Assembly: GCA_963513935.1 (NCBI GenBank) | Contig: OY740769.1 | Span: 37,847,120-37,911,119, forward strand | Reading direction: 5' to 3' | Source: Aphrophora alni | Lineage: Eukaryota; Arthropoda; Insecta; Hemiptera; Aphrophoridae | DNA length: 64,000 nucleotides | Shown here: positions 1 through 10,059 of the stretch, one piece after another | Layout: every line of letters begins with the position of its first letter | Position numbering within the stretch: the stretch's first letter is position 1 | Position numbers and translations under genes: made by a program | Notes under the pieces: generated by a model | What the model saw: the letters and a program-made list of their open reading frames with translations, nothing else | What the model was told of the DNA's origin: nothing | Databases searched by the model: none

Positions 1-203
1 GAATGTGTAACATTTTGATGACAGAATGTACAAATAAAATCTGTTTTATGAATTACTAATTATATTTTACTATACAGATATTACGAAATTGTTAAGAACT
101 TATTATTCATCACGTCAAGTTAAAAATTAACCCATACAAGTTTTTATTACAATGTGAAATAAATAAATCTTCCATTAAATAATTCATTCTTTATTATTTA
201 TAG

Positions 204-382
204 TTACTCGTCTCGAAAGTCAGTCGTATTTTTGAAGTCGATTATGCCAACAACCAATTTCTAAAGGATGGAGAACCGTTTCGCTTTATTTCAGGATCAA
301 TCCATTACTTTCGAATTCCCAGACCTTATTGGAGAGACCGTTTGAAGAAAATGAGAGCTTCTGGTCTGAATACTATCACTGC
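204..382 (+). CDS. GLB1: Beta-galactosidase (GH35), first exon in window
   Basis: This exon starts the visible part of a lysosomal-type acid beta-galactosidase, which removes terminal beta-galactose from glycans and glycolipids. It follows an acceptor (tttatag) and ends before gtaagt, with two bases of a split Ala codon. The 59 full codons include [38 protein letters not shown] and [12 protein letters not shown]. They align with the N-terminal strand-and-loop region of animal GLB1 (SGSIHYSRVPR, KDRLLKMKMAGLNAI in the human protein). No start codon or signal peptide lies in frame here, so the secretory leader must be on an exon left of the window. An alternative acceptor about 17 bases downstream would shorten the exon slightly. 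Confidence 0.9.
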
Positions 383-745
383 GTAAGTAAAGAAATATAT
401 TATTAATTAATGAAAAAAAAACAATTTTTATATTAAAACAATTGTTAAGGTATTTTATTATTGTGGAAATTGATGTTTTAATTAATTATGTATGGTATTA
501 AAATTTTTATAAAAATTACTCAATATATTTTAAGTGGAAGAAGATTGGATCAGGAATTTATATCATCATTTAATTTTTTTATTTTCCTTTACTGTCACAA
601 ATACATTTTAGAAAGCCAGCAAGAGCCGGAAAACAAGAAATAACCTAATAGGCCCTACTATCATACAACATAAAGATGTAGATTACAAAATAATCCTTAA
701 CACCATAATAGGCCTTATTTATTAAATAATCAGTTACCCCTTTTT

Positions 746-1228
746 TTAAAGTATTATTATTTTTAATATTCTTAAGTTCAATAGGCAGCCTATTGTAAAG
801 TTTCTTTCCATAATAATGTGGTATATTGATTCAAATAAAGTTAGTCTATGAAAGGGAAGCAGAAGATTACTCTTTTGCCTCGTGTTATAATGATGAATAT
901 GCTGGTATTTCAGAAGCATATTATCATAGTTTTGCCTAGCAAATATTAAACACCTTAATATAAATAGTGAGGGTAAGGTTAAAATACACAATTTTTTTAA
1001 TATCCCCTTACAAGATGTTCTGTTTTTGGAAAAAGTCATTATTCTTAATTTTTTTTTTTTGTACTTTAAATAATTCTCCTGCTTTACTTGAACTACCTCA
1101 AATTTCAATTCCAAACTGTATACGGTAACCGAGACAAACATAGCATGGTATAATATTAATTTTGTCTTCTTGTCTATCATGTCATGCAAAACCAACATTT
1201 GAAAACATGCTGAATGTAATTTTTCCAT
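746..1228 (-). pseudogene. Jockey-like LINE reverse transcriptase, C-terminal fragment
   Basis: A 160-codon open stretch on the minus strand inside the first intron of the galactosidase gene. It reads like the region after the reverse transcriptase of jockey/CR1-type LINEs: a block of the type RIMTFSKNRTSCKGILKKL, then LTLPSLFILRCLIFARQN and HHYNTRQKSNL, which recur at that place in insect LINE ORF2 proteins. The catalytic core (YADD box, endonuclease) is absent, so it is a 5'-truncated or decayed copy. A poly-A run inside the sense strand (TTTTTTTTTT on plus at about 1051-1060) encodes the run of lysines. No TSD was identified. Confidence 0.7.
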
Positions 1229-1576
1229 TTAAAGAAAATAATGATTGTGTTCCCATACAAATATTATGTTTTAAAAGTTCTTACCTCTGAAGATATTTCA
1301 GTTATATCAAAGTTTTATCTGTATTCCTTTGGATTTTTTTTTTTTTTTTAATCAGATCATTAAAAAACTAATTGGCCAAAGTTTGCAGCTTATGTGGATG
1401 TTGAATACATATAAGTAGAAAAATTGTATGATATGAATTCATGATTTTGTTGTTGAGCTCAAGTATACCCATCTGTATCCTGATTCTGCTATTTTATTAA
1501 GACCCATAAATTGAGACTACTATAAATTATTTCAGTAATCTCTAGACATGTTCATAAAGTTTTTATTTTACTTTAG

Positions 1577-1727
1577 ATATGTTGAATGGAGTACTATTGA
1601 GCCAACACCTGGAAAATATAACTTCAGAGGGGGTAACGATATAGAACATTTTATTAGAGTTGCTAGTGAAGAAGATTTATTAGTCATTCTTAGAGTTGGA
1701 CCTTACATATGTGCTGAAAGAGATCTG
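1577..1727 (+). CDS. GLB1: Beta-galactosidase (GH35), second exon in window
   Basis: The acceptor ctttag and donor gtaaga bound 151 nt. The first base completes the Ala codon split with the previous exon, and 50 codons follow. They read YVEWSTIEPTPGKYNF, then GGNDIEHFIRVA and LLVILRVGPYICAERDL, matching the human YVPWNFHEP...LLVILRPGPYICAEWEM segment. The Tyr at the start (human Tyr83) and the Glu of ICAE (human Glu129), both galactose contacts, are kept. Divergence is clear in WSTIEP (human WNFHEP) and in the Arg that replaces the Trp after ICAE. The exon ends in phase 0 so that the next exon's GG continues the motif. Confidence 0.92.
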
Positions 1728-3264
1728 GTAAGAAACTTTAAAATTCTATTTCTTGACTGTGAACTGTTATTTAAATGTTACTCACAAAATATTTTATTCT
1801 TATAAGTAACATTCAATTTTAAAATAATATGATTTTTATGTTGGGAGCCAATTTTGCAGTTGTGTTATACTCTTCCACATTTCTATATAGTAATAAATAG
1901 CAAATAACTTCTTGAGAACGAATATTTAATTAAAACATGTTTCAATGACAATTTTTCATTCTGAGTGACACATTATCTACAAATTATAATTTAATTATAT
2001 TAATAAAGGAAATTCCGCTTCTAAAAGGAAATTTGCTGGAGCTCTTAGTCAAAATGTTGCACTTGCATGCAGAGTTACTTGATTCATTGTAAAGGCACTA
2101 ACCCATTTTCAGACATTTGAAAACGGCCATGTATTGTGTTATATATTTACAATGTTTAAGAAAATCAAGATGCCCACTGCATATCTGTTATCCATTTCCA
2201 GAAAGAAATGAACATTTTAGAAAACCACTGAACTAAATCAACTGAAATTCACTGTCAATTTTGTAATATTTATGGAGAACATGCAATGAGTAATTCAAAA
2301 TGATGAACGATGCAGGCTATCTTTGTTTCTCATTCAATCATTCTTCTTTCAACTCAGTGATTTTCACATGTTCCAGCAACTGAAATCTTTCTTTGCTGGC
2401 CACGGTTCCACAAAAACAATGAGGTCAATCAACCCACTAACTTGTTTGCATAGCAGACATACATCACCTGGTTCCACACCCTAAGAAGTGCCTCAATAAT
2501 GGCGGAAATTAAGTCAAAAAGTAATGTAAAGTTGTGCATATCAAGTACATAGTAATAAAAATGTTTTGAAAAGATATTCTTCTTTTATGTACCTTAATAG
2601 CCCGTCAGAACATAGGTTTCGAATATCTTTTATAGTTTTTTTCTCTCAAATTACAAAATATACAATAATTATTACTCAGCACAAAATAAAAAAATTAAAT
2701 AAAAGATGTCACTTGATGGGAAAAAATGTAAGAAACTTTATTTTAAAATAATAGTGACCTAGATACCGAAAATGAATTCACTAATTTTGAGGTTAAAACA
2801 GCTGTTAATCAATATTTAGGACCATATGCAAGGATGAGTGTTCCCTCTTCAGTCAGCATTTTCTCAGTAATTCTTCTTTGTCCAACCATCTAACGAACTT
2901 CACTATGATGCCAGTTGGTGAATCAGTTGCATTACTTCTTTTCCCCAATCTGTGACAAGCATCTATCATTTTATCTATTATGTCCATATTATGCCCACTT
3001 TCTATAATATAACATCATATAACTCAAATGAAACATCCTGTATTTCTATACAATTGCTTCTCATGTATTCCTCAACATCTCCCAAACAATTCTCTTAAAG
3101 TGTTTTTTGCAGTTACCAGCTCCTCTATCTTTTCAAGATGTGTGCTTCTCTTAATTGTTTGCCATTTTAAACCTTCCATATTTTCATCGAGCTTTGTATT
3201 TATGGCTTTGTAGGAATTGAAAGTTCATAACAATTTTCTTTTGTTTCTCTTTGGTTATATAGAG
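1728..3264. other. Intron sequence with no recognised element
   Basis: AT-rich intron. I see no convincing coding similarity or repeat pair here. The segment 2020-3240 lies just upstream of a Tigger fragment and may be decayed transposon sequence, but I cannot show it. Confidence 0.5.
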
Positions 3265-3864
3265 GCTTTGTACTTGCCAAAAAATACAACTGCTCTCTTT
3301 CAGCCAATGGACCAAAATGTTATTAAGATTCTCAAAGCACATTACAAGAACCTATGCCTTCTTACAGATATCAAACTAAAGCAGACATAACATCCATCTT
3401 GAAAAAATTCAACTTCAAGGATGCCATTGTCAATGCAGCGTTTGCCTGGTGTCAAGTAAAATCTCTTACGTTATATGTTAATAAAATCTTGAAAAAATAT
3501 TTGGCCAGAAAATCCGCTTCTTCCAAAGAAAGACAACAATAACGATTTTGAACAAATTTTGGAGAATACTCTTGCAATTTGCAATGAAATTGATTTTTCA
3601 CAAGAATAACTGGAAGAATGACAAACAGAGTTTTAGACGATAACCTTACCGTTGACCTTGTACACGACAAAATTATCACTGAAGTCACAGAACCTGTTGA
3701 CGACACGATCAAGGAAGCTTCGAAAGCAAGGTTCACAGTCAACTGTGATGGATGAAGCTGTATCAGCTGCAAACAATTTTTTACAATGGTCTGAGGAGAG
3801 AGGATTTGACTACGACCAAATATTGATTTTAAAAGACGTTGAATATAAAGCATTTGACTGACAG
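3265..3864 (+). pseudogene. Tigger/jerky-type transposase remnant (C-terminal half)
   Basis: A plus-strand relic of a pogo-superfamily (DDE_1) transposase. It contains ALYLPKNTTALFQPMDQNV and IKILKAHYKNLCLL, the box holding the third catalytic Asp (PMDQ) of Tigger/jerky proteins. Several stops and frame changes follow, and then a typical C-terminal tail: DEAVSAANNFLQWSEERGF, DYDQILILKDVEY. The N-terminal DNA-binding domain and the first two catalytic Asp are missing. It is older than the other Tigger copies in the window, judging by the number of stops. A TIR-like sequence (ATCCAGACACTTTGGTAATC) at about 4130-4150 may be its right end. Confidence 0.75.
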
Positions 3865-4175
3865 TATATGTAAGAAACAGAAGACTATCCCAGATTTCTT
3901 CAATGTATAAACACTGTACTGTATGTATGCCTGTCATTTAAAAATTTTGTAATACACAATTCATGTTTTTAATACATGTATGTACATACATTTTTTCATA
4001 ACTTCTTGGTGCTCACTGTGTAAAATTAATTGTTTCATTAGCCTACTATCTTATGGTTTTACATAATTTTTTTTTGTAATTCCTATAACTTACTGCTAAT
4101 CTTGGACGTTTAAAAAATCATGTTATATAATCCAGACACTTTGGTAATCTGACACCCTCTGAGTCCCATACCTGT

Positions 4176-4353
4176 TGTAAAAATATTAAAAATGAAGAGT
4201 TTGAAAATTTAATTTATTTTTTAATAAAAAGAAAAGTTTGCTTGTTTTATGGGCACCAGGCAGCATTGCGCTTACCAATTTAGAATAGTTGAAGTTTTAT
4301 TTTCATAAATCTTAATCTATACTCAGGGTCGTAACTTCTTTTGAAAGTGTACT
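4176..4353 (-). repeat. LTR fragment (U5 end, minus orientation)
   Basis: The left end of a minus-oriented LTR of the main family. It begins TGTAAAAATATT, then has the conserved gggcaccag block (GGCGCCAG in relatives), a cttaccaattt box and CTCAGGGTCGTAACTTCTTT. At 4353 it is cut by the start of a forward LTR. Confidence 0.65.
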
Positions 4354-4559
4354 TGTAATCCTTAAAATTTTAACTTTAACTTGGATACCAAAGAAATGGT
4401 TGTTTTAAGATTTGAAATATAAAAATAAACTGGGAGATTTATAATTGGTCTATAGAGAAGGCCACATGAGTCAAATGAATGACTGGAAAATAAATATTAA
4501 AACAAGGGTAATAAAAATTCAATATAGATTTTTTTTTTTTTCATTACTGTTGAGACCGA

Positions 4560-4643
4560 TGGTTCTTGGTGGACAATGGGTGACAATGGGGACAGTGGTG
4601 ACAATGGGGACCACTGTTGGCAGAAAATTTTTATGGACAATAT
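4560..4643 (+). repeat. Scrambled 5' junction copied from the RT motif region
   Basis: This stretch repeats sequence from 4906-4945 of the same element. A direct copy of the LLAEIFMDN codons (ccactgttggcagaa, then tttttatggacaat) is preceded by the adjoining 18 bases in inverted orientation (gtggtgacaatggggacc against ggtccccattgtcaccac). Shorter copies of gacaatggg lie upstream. It looks like a templated duplication plus micro-inversion at the truncation point. Confidence 0.75.
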
Positions 4644-5948
4644 GAAATCATTACAGTTAGTAGACAAAATAAAAGATATATCGATACCACATAAGGCTAA
4701 ATTAGTTTCATTCGACGTAAAAAGTCTTTTTACCAGTATACCTAGAAAGGAATGTTTAAAAAGCGTAGAATCTCTTATGGATAGAACCAAAGTAGATCCC
4801 ATAATGGCTAGAGAACTTTTGGATGTAATTGAGGTATGCTTGGATCAAAATTATTTTCAATTTAAAGATAAATTTTATGTTTAATATGATGGTTTGGCTA
4901 TGGGGTCCCCATTGTCACCACTGTTGGCAGAAATTTTTATGGACAATTTTGAAAACAAAATAATTAACAATAACCCATTTAAATCAGTTATTATTTATTG
5001 GTATCGTTATGTTGATGAGTAATTTGTCTCTTTGATGGCTCTAACCGCCAACTTCAATTATTTTATAAGTACCTGAACTCAATTGACGATGCGATACAAT
5101 TTACCATGGAAGTTGGAGAACAAGATCAAATTAATTTCTTAGACTTAAATATAAAAATTGAAAATGGTAAACACAACTTTAGTGTTTTTAAAAAACAAAC
5201 TTTCACAGATAACATTATCCATGCTTCATCTCGGCACCCTTTAAATCATAAATTGGCAGCTTTCCATTGTATGTTGTATCGCCTCATCAAAGTTCCAATG
5301 TCTGACTCTGATTTCAATAAAGAACTAAGTTGCATTAAACAAATAGCTGTTAATAATGAATATGATGTAAATATTATTAATAAAATGCTAAAGAAAAAAC
5401 TTAAGATGAATGCAAGGCAACTTATTTTTCCAACTTCAGTTAAAAATAGCGCTAAATGGCGGAAAGTTAACTATCTAGGAAATGTTAGCCAAAAAGTTGG
5501 AAATATTTTAAATAGGGAAACAGAGTGTAGGCTGGCATTTTATTGTAGTAATAGTTTAGGTAAGATTTTAAATAATTCTAAAGATAAAATTAACAAAATG
5601 TTGAGAAGTGGTGTATATAAGATAACTTGCAAAATATGTAATTCATGTTATGTAGGTCAAACAGGACGTAATTTTAAATCTAGATTAAGTGAACATGAAA
5701 GAAGTTGGCGGTTAGGATATGAAGATTCCAGTTTTTCAAATCATTTAAGAATACATCAAGTGTCTGATTTTAATTCGAGTGTAGATTTTAAAATATTACA
5801 TTTTGATAATAAAGGTAGGAAATTGAATGCTTTGGAGAGCTTAGAAATTAAAAGAATAAGATGCTATAACCCTAATTTAGTTTTAAATGACCAGTTAGAT
5901 TTGTATAACTCTCCATTAGTAAAACCTTTAAAAGTTATTTGTACTTAG
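4643..5948 (+). pseudogene. Penelope RT plus GIY-YIG endonuclease, broken
   Basis: The reading frame begins inside the reverse transcriptase with KAKLVSFDVKSLFTSIP (the first catalytic Asp box of PLE RT). It meets a TAA at 4882-4884, continues with YDGLAMGSPLSPLLAEIFMD and YRYVDE (normally YVDD-type), meets another stop, and then shifts frame near 5035-5100. From 5106 a 280-codon ORF is open. It has the post-RT box INFLDLNIKIENG and a C-terminal GIY-YIG domain: SGVYKITCKICNSCYVGQTG, with Arg in SRLSEHERSW and FSNHLRIHQ downstream. The RT N-terminus is lost, so the copy is inactive. Confidence 0.88.
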
Positions 5949-6272
5949 AACAATCAACTGGTTTTCCCAATATGTATTGTTCCTATGGTCATTGCCCAGG
6001 CCGGGTATTTCCCCAACCTTCCATTCATTGTATCCTAACTCCCACTCTCTAGTTTTAAGGTTTTCTGTTTATTGTCTTTTTTCTTCAGTCTGTAATACAG
6101 CCTCGTCAATGCCTTAGCAGGCGAACCATTGGTCGGCTAGACTAATTAAAAGTGGATATTACAAAATAAGAAATTGTGTTTTATTATCTTTTCCTATTCA
6201 ATATAGATTTCCAAAATATTAATTTGAAGTATAGAATGTTAGTTGTAAGTTGTAATAAATGTTTAAGTGATA

Positions 6273-6795
6273 TGCAACGGTAGGGAGAGTATTGGGATTG
6301 CATTTGGGTGGTCGATTTGGGTGGTCCGCGGATCTACTTTGGTAATGTATTACCAGGTCCGATCGCGTGGTAAAATTAATAAAGTACACTGGGCCAATCT
6401 CAACTTAGGCTAGCCATTTTTGACAAGTATTACTAGAAACTAATTTACTTAAAATAAGAGAATTACACTAATACCAATATTAATATTAACTACACTGTAT
6501 TGCAAGAACATGTCGGTCTATATCAGGGCCTTTCATGGCCGCGTATTTCGACTAATAATTTTACGATATCCCAAAATCGCGATGCCCCCAGATATAAACC
6601 CAAGGGCCGAACGGCCCTAATCCTTTGGGTTTAGCTAGGCATAATACAAATTTACCGCACTATAATATAATTTAGGAAGATCGCTGAAGACGTCCTTAGT
6701 CACAGCTGTCTCGAGCACTACTCTGCTCTTATCAGCTGGCCGGGCGGATATATCCAGATTCACGAAGAGGAGGGGGAGTGGTGGTAATCACCACA
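6273..6795. mobile_element. 523-bp solo LTR of a second family, 4-bp TSD GATA
   Basis: The body starts TGCAACGGTAGGG and ends ATCACCACA (TG...CA). It is flanked by GATA at 6269-6272 and 6796-6799. The inverted LTR paralogue at about 8425-8450 reads aagtgatatattgtg without the insert, so the site and TSD are directly confirmed. It is more GC-rich than its surroundings, has no coding sequence and no terminal inverted repeat. A solo LTR fits best; a SINE is less likely because I see no A/B box or A-rich tail. Confidence 0.7.
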
Positions 6796-7326
6796 GATAT
6801 ATTGTGTTGTGATAACAGACAGAACCTGTTGCCATATAAATGACTTAAGTAGTGTCCGTGGTGCAAAGTATGTGAACAGTTTTTTTGCTGACTTTGTACA
6901 TCTGAAAGGACGCTTAACTGGTGGGATCTGAAAAAGCAAGCATGCAGGGAGTCAGTCTTACAGCGGCGTCTGACTTGATCAGACGCAATTTTGTATTAAA
7001 AACATTTTAAATATTTTAGTAACAGTTGAAAAAGGATGTGTTTTTAGAGCAGTTCAAAGGTGGCATCTGACTTTGTTTGATTACTGTTTTACTAAGTTTT
7101 GTATTAGGAATCTTTTTCCAGCTTTTCTCCATCTATTTCAGGAATACTGTTAATGTATTCATAAGGTAAATATAAGGGTACTACAAAACATAAGGTAAAT
7201 AAGAAAGTGAACTGAGAGGTGGGATTTAATCACAATAAAGAAAAAAAATGTTGTTAAAATTATAAACTCCCTCAATTGTAAATATTTAAAAAATGGGAGA
7301 TTTAAGTTAAACTGCTTTTGTGACAT

Positions 7327-7351
7327 AATTGCCCCACGTTGATGCAACAAT
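7327..7351 (-). other. Retroelement primer-binding site
   Basis: Adjacent to the inner end of the minus LTR. Read on the minus strand it is attgttgcatcaacgtgggg, close to the TGGCGCCCAACGTGGGG sites next to other LTRs in the window. This shows that the adjacent repeat is a true LTR and gives its orientation. Confidence 0.65.
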
Positions 7352-8675
7352 TGTAAATATATAAAAATTAATGGGTTAAAAATATAATTAATCTTAAAAT
7401 TGACGCTTTTTGGCATTAAGAATTTATTATAAAAATTTGCTCAGCTAAGGGCGCCAGATGGAATTAACTCATCAATTTTGAAAATATAAATTTAATTTGA
7501 ATTTAAATAATTTCAGGGTCGTGATTTCTTATAAAAATGTACTAACAGTGACGGTTTGATAAATAAAAATCCTTATTTTTTCTGCTGAAACTAAACATGG
7601 TAATTTATTAAAGTTGTTCATACACATATATATTCATGGTACATATTCTTTAGTATTTTATCTGAAATTATTTATATCATAAAGTTAAAATTTTCCTGTC
7701 TTGAAGAGACCAAAATTTCTTTTTAATGATTCTACTTTAACTAGTTGCAACTTGTAATAATTATATTAGTTATGAGCTTCTTTATTCTCATGTATTAAAA
7801 ATTTGTATTATTTTTCACTTAGAAGTTAGATTAAATCTTTTAAAATTACTGTTTACATTACAACTATTTATTCAAACGAATTTTAACATATCTTTTACCA
7901 TTAGTCCTTTTAATACAAAAATTTATATAAAATTGTCTATCATTTTTTGTTACCACATGGTAGTCTCCAGGGTGAATGTCCTTTGTGGTGAGCAGCCCTC
8001 GTTCTTGAAGTACAAGTTCATTGTAGAAGCAATCAGCCCTCTGACAATCTCAAATTGTTCATACAAACTCACAGTCCTATTCAAAGTGTCTATCACTTTC
8101 CTGCACACTCTACAGTCAATTAATTTCAAACTGTCCTTTTTTATTCACTTTGTTACCTACTCAAACATTTCCCTAAGACTCTTTTAAAACACATGTCACC
8201 AACTCAGATGTCTCTAACTAACTTTTACTAAAATATTTCAAACGTTTTCTACACAAAATTGCGTCTGATCAAGTCAGACGCCGCCTTAAGACTGTCCGCT
8301 TCACTAGATCTCACAATTAAGCGTCCTTTTCAGATTTACAAAGTCAGCTAAAAAACTGTTCACATACTTTGCACCATGGACACTACTTAAACCATCTATA
8401 TAACAACATGCCCTGTTCATTCTCACAACACAATATATCACTTAAACATTTATTACAACTTATAACTAACATTTTATACCTCAAATTAATATTTTGGAAA
8501 TCTATATTGAATTTTTTATTACCCTTGTTTTAATATTTATTTTCAGTTATTCATTTGACTCACGTGGTCTTCTCTATAGACCAATTATAAATCTCCCAGT
8601 TTATTTTCATATTTCAAATCTTAAAACAACCATTTCTTTAGTATCCAAGTTAAAGTTAAAATTTTAGGGATTACA
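7352..8675 (-). mobile_element. Complete minus-oriented LTR (about 1.32 kb)
   Basis: Read on plus it opens TGTAAATATATAAAAA and closes TTTTAGGGATTACA, so the minus strand has TG...CA ends. Internal landmarks shared with other copies: GGGCGCCAG at about 7450, tttcagggtcgtgatttctt at about 7513, CTGAAACTAAACATG at about 7585, GTTGCAAC near 7745 and the palindromic cgtctgatcaagtcagacg near 8263. A PBS abuts its left side. No TSD is seen on the right (caataaaa), so it is part of a rearranged element and not a simple solo LTR. Confidence 0.75.
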
Positions 8676-9995
8676 CAATAAAAGCAGTGAAATAAAAATT
8701 TAAGTGGAATGAAGCAAGGGCTTAAATGGCTTCTTTTTACTTTCTCACAAATAAGTAAGTAATATAAAGTAAGTTATGTAATGGGTCAAAAATTAACGTG
8801 GAGTTTTGAGAATATATCCGTTTTCAAGTTCTATGAGTTCAAAAAAGTGGTTTTTGGAATGAAGTTCGTCTGCCTATCCTCTGTCATTTGTACAGTGCTC
8901 TATAACCCAAATACGGAACCGATTTTGATCAAATTTGGTATGTGGGCTAATTAAAATTAGGAGATGGGAACTCCCATAAGAATTAAAAAATCAAAGTATG
9001 ATTTTCTCAAAATTAGCTCTAAAGATTTTCACCAAATTTGGGCCAAGTGTAATAACAAAGACCCAAAAAATAAGATATTTTGGTTGCTATCTTTCTAAAA
9101 TCGTGTGAGTTATTGTTAAACATTTTAAAAATCAAACAGGGGTTGTTATAAAAGACATATTTTCTCAAATTCGGCTTTACTAATTTCATTAAAAATCTTA
9201 GTGAAATGTGAAGATTAATGATCCAAACTTGTGTGTAAAATTCCAAGTAAACTAATATTAAATAATAAATAATTGGAAAAAAAATTAATCAAATATGATT
9301 TACACGTAGGTCAAGGTTTTGGCATAAGCAGAGCACGTTTAGGTCCTATTTAAATATATAAATATTTTTCAAAGGCAGCATGTATGGTTCATATTCAATT
9401 TTGACTTAACAATTACCAAACTGACATTTTTAGTAATGAATTAATAATTTTGGGGGAAAGTGAATGAGAATGTTTGTACAATGTTTATGTACTATTTTTC
9501 ATTTTGCAATAGTTGCAGTATTTAGTGAACGAAAAGTAATTTAAAATATCAAAATTTGTTTTTATGTGATACATTTTGTGGAGTGAAAATTGAAAGAAAA
9601 ATTATCCTAATTTTTTAAACCTTTGGATGTATTATTTAAACAGAGATTTAAAGTACTCTTTAAAAATTGTACTTCAAATTATCTTTTGGAATAAAAAAAT
9701 TATTTAGTTAGAGAAGACCAAAAAATAAAAAAATTAAGGTTGTAATTTATTGTAAAACAATTCTATAAATAAACAGGAATAACAATTTTTTTAATGTAAG
9801 AAGTGGGGGTAAATAAAATCGAAACTGTAAAAACTGGGGATATAATGGTCTGAGAAAATACTATAAAATAAGAATATTGTCTACAATTGTGAATGATAAA
9901 AAATAGTCTCTAAGTATTATATTACTGTATATTGTTTCAATTATCAACTTAAGCATTTCAATTGAATACTTGTAAATATAATATATTTTGTCCAG
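8676..9995. other. Intron sequence, nothing recognised
   Basis: AT-rich intron leading to the acceptor at 9994-9995. Only short chance ORFs are present; I see no repeat ends or protein similarity. Confidence 0.5.
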
Positions 9996-10059
9996 GGTGG
10001 TTACCCATGGTGGATGTTTCAAAAAGACCCAAATATGAAACTCAGGACAAATAGTACAA
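9996..10059 (+). CDS. GLB1: Beta-galactosidase (GH35), third exon in window
   Basis: A 64-nt exon between ttgtccag and gtaagt. It reads GGYPWWMFQKDPNMKLRTNST and leaves one base for the next codon. The human counterpart is [20 protein letters not shown], so GG, P, W, the K before the acidic residue and the LR(T/S) pattern match. Short exons are easy to miscall, but its phase fits both neighbours and it completes the ICAE..GG motif begun on the previous exon. Confidence 0.87.

Larger units (their letters stand above)
4532..6195 (+). mobile_element. Penelope-like retroelement, 5'-truncated, 15-bp TSD
   Basis: The insertion lies between two copies of ATTCAATATAGATTT (4517-4531 and 6196-6210), and the inverted LTR paralogue near 8500 shows the unoccupied site. 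The body opens with a T run, then a scrambled junction (4560-4643), then reverse-transcriptase and GIY-YIG coding sequence to 5948. About 250 bp of 3' sequence follows. PLEs move by target-primed reverse transcription and carry a GIY-YIG nuclease, which fits this architecture. Confidence 0.85.
4354..7080 (+). mobile_element. Forward LTR, 3' part lost, carrying two nested insertions
   Basis: Begins TGTAATCCTTAAAATTTTAA. Its sequence (4354-4531, 6196-6272, 6796 to about 7080) is the reverse complement of the right-hand part of the minus LTR at 7352-8675. Shared blocks include the ggagatttataattggtcta segment, the gtgcaaagtatgtgaacagt segment and the palindrome cgtctgacttgatcagacg. A Penelope-like element and a 523-bp solo LTR sit inside it. 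Downstream of about 7080 the similarity fades and the U5 end is missing. Together with the next LTR it forms a head-to-head inverted pair. Confidence 0.7.

Noticed and set aside
6273..6795. SINE or tRNA-derived element
   Set aside because: No clear A or B box, no A-rich tail, and TG...CA ends with a 4-bp duplication fit a solo LTR better.
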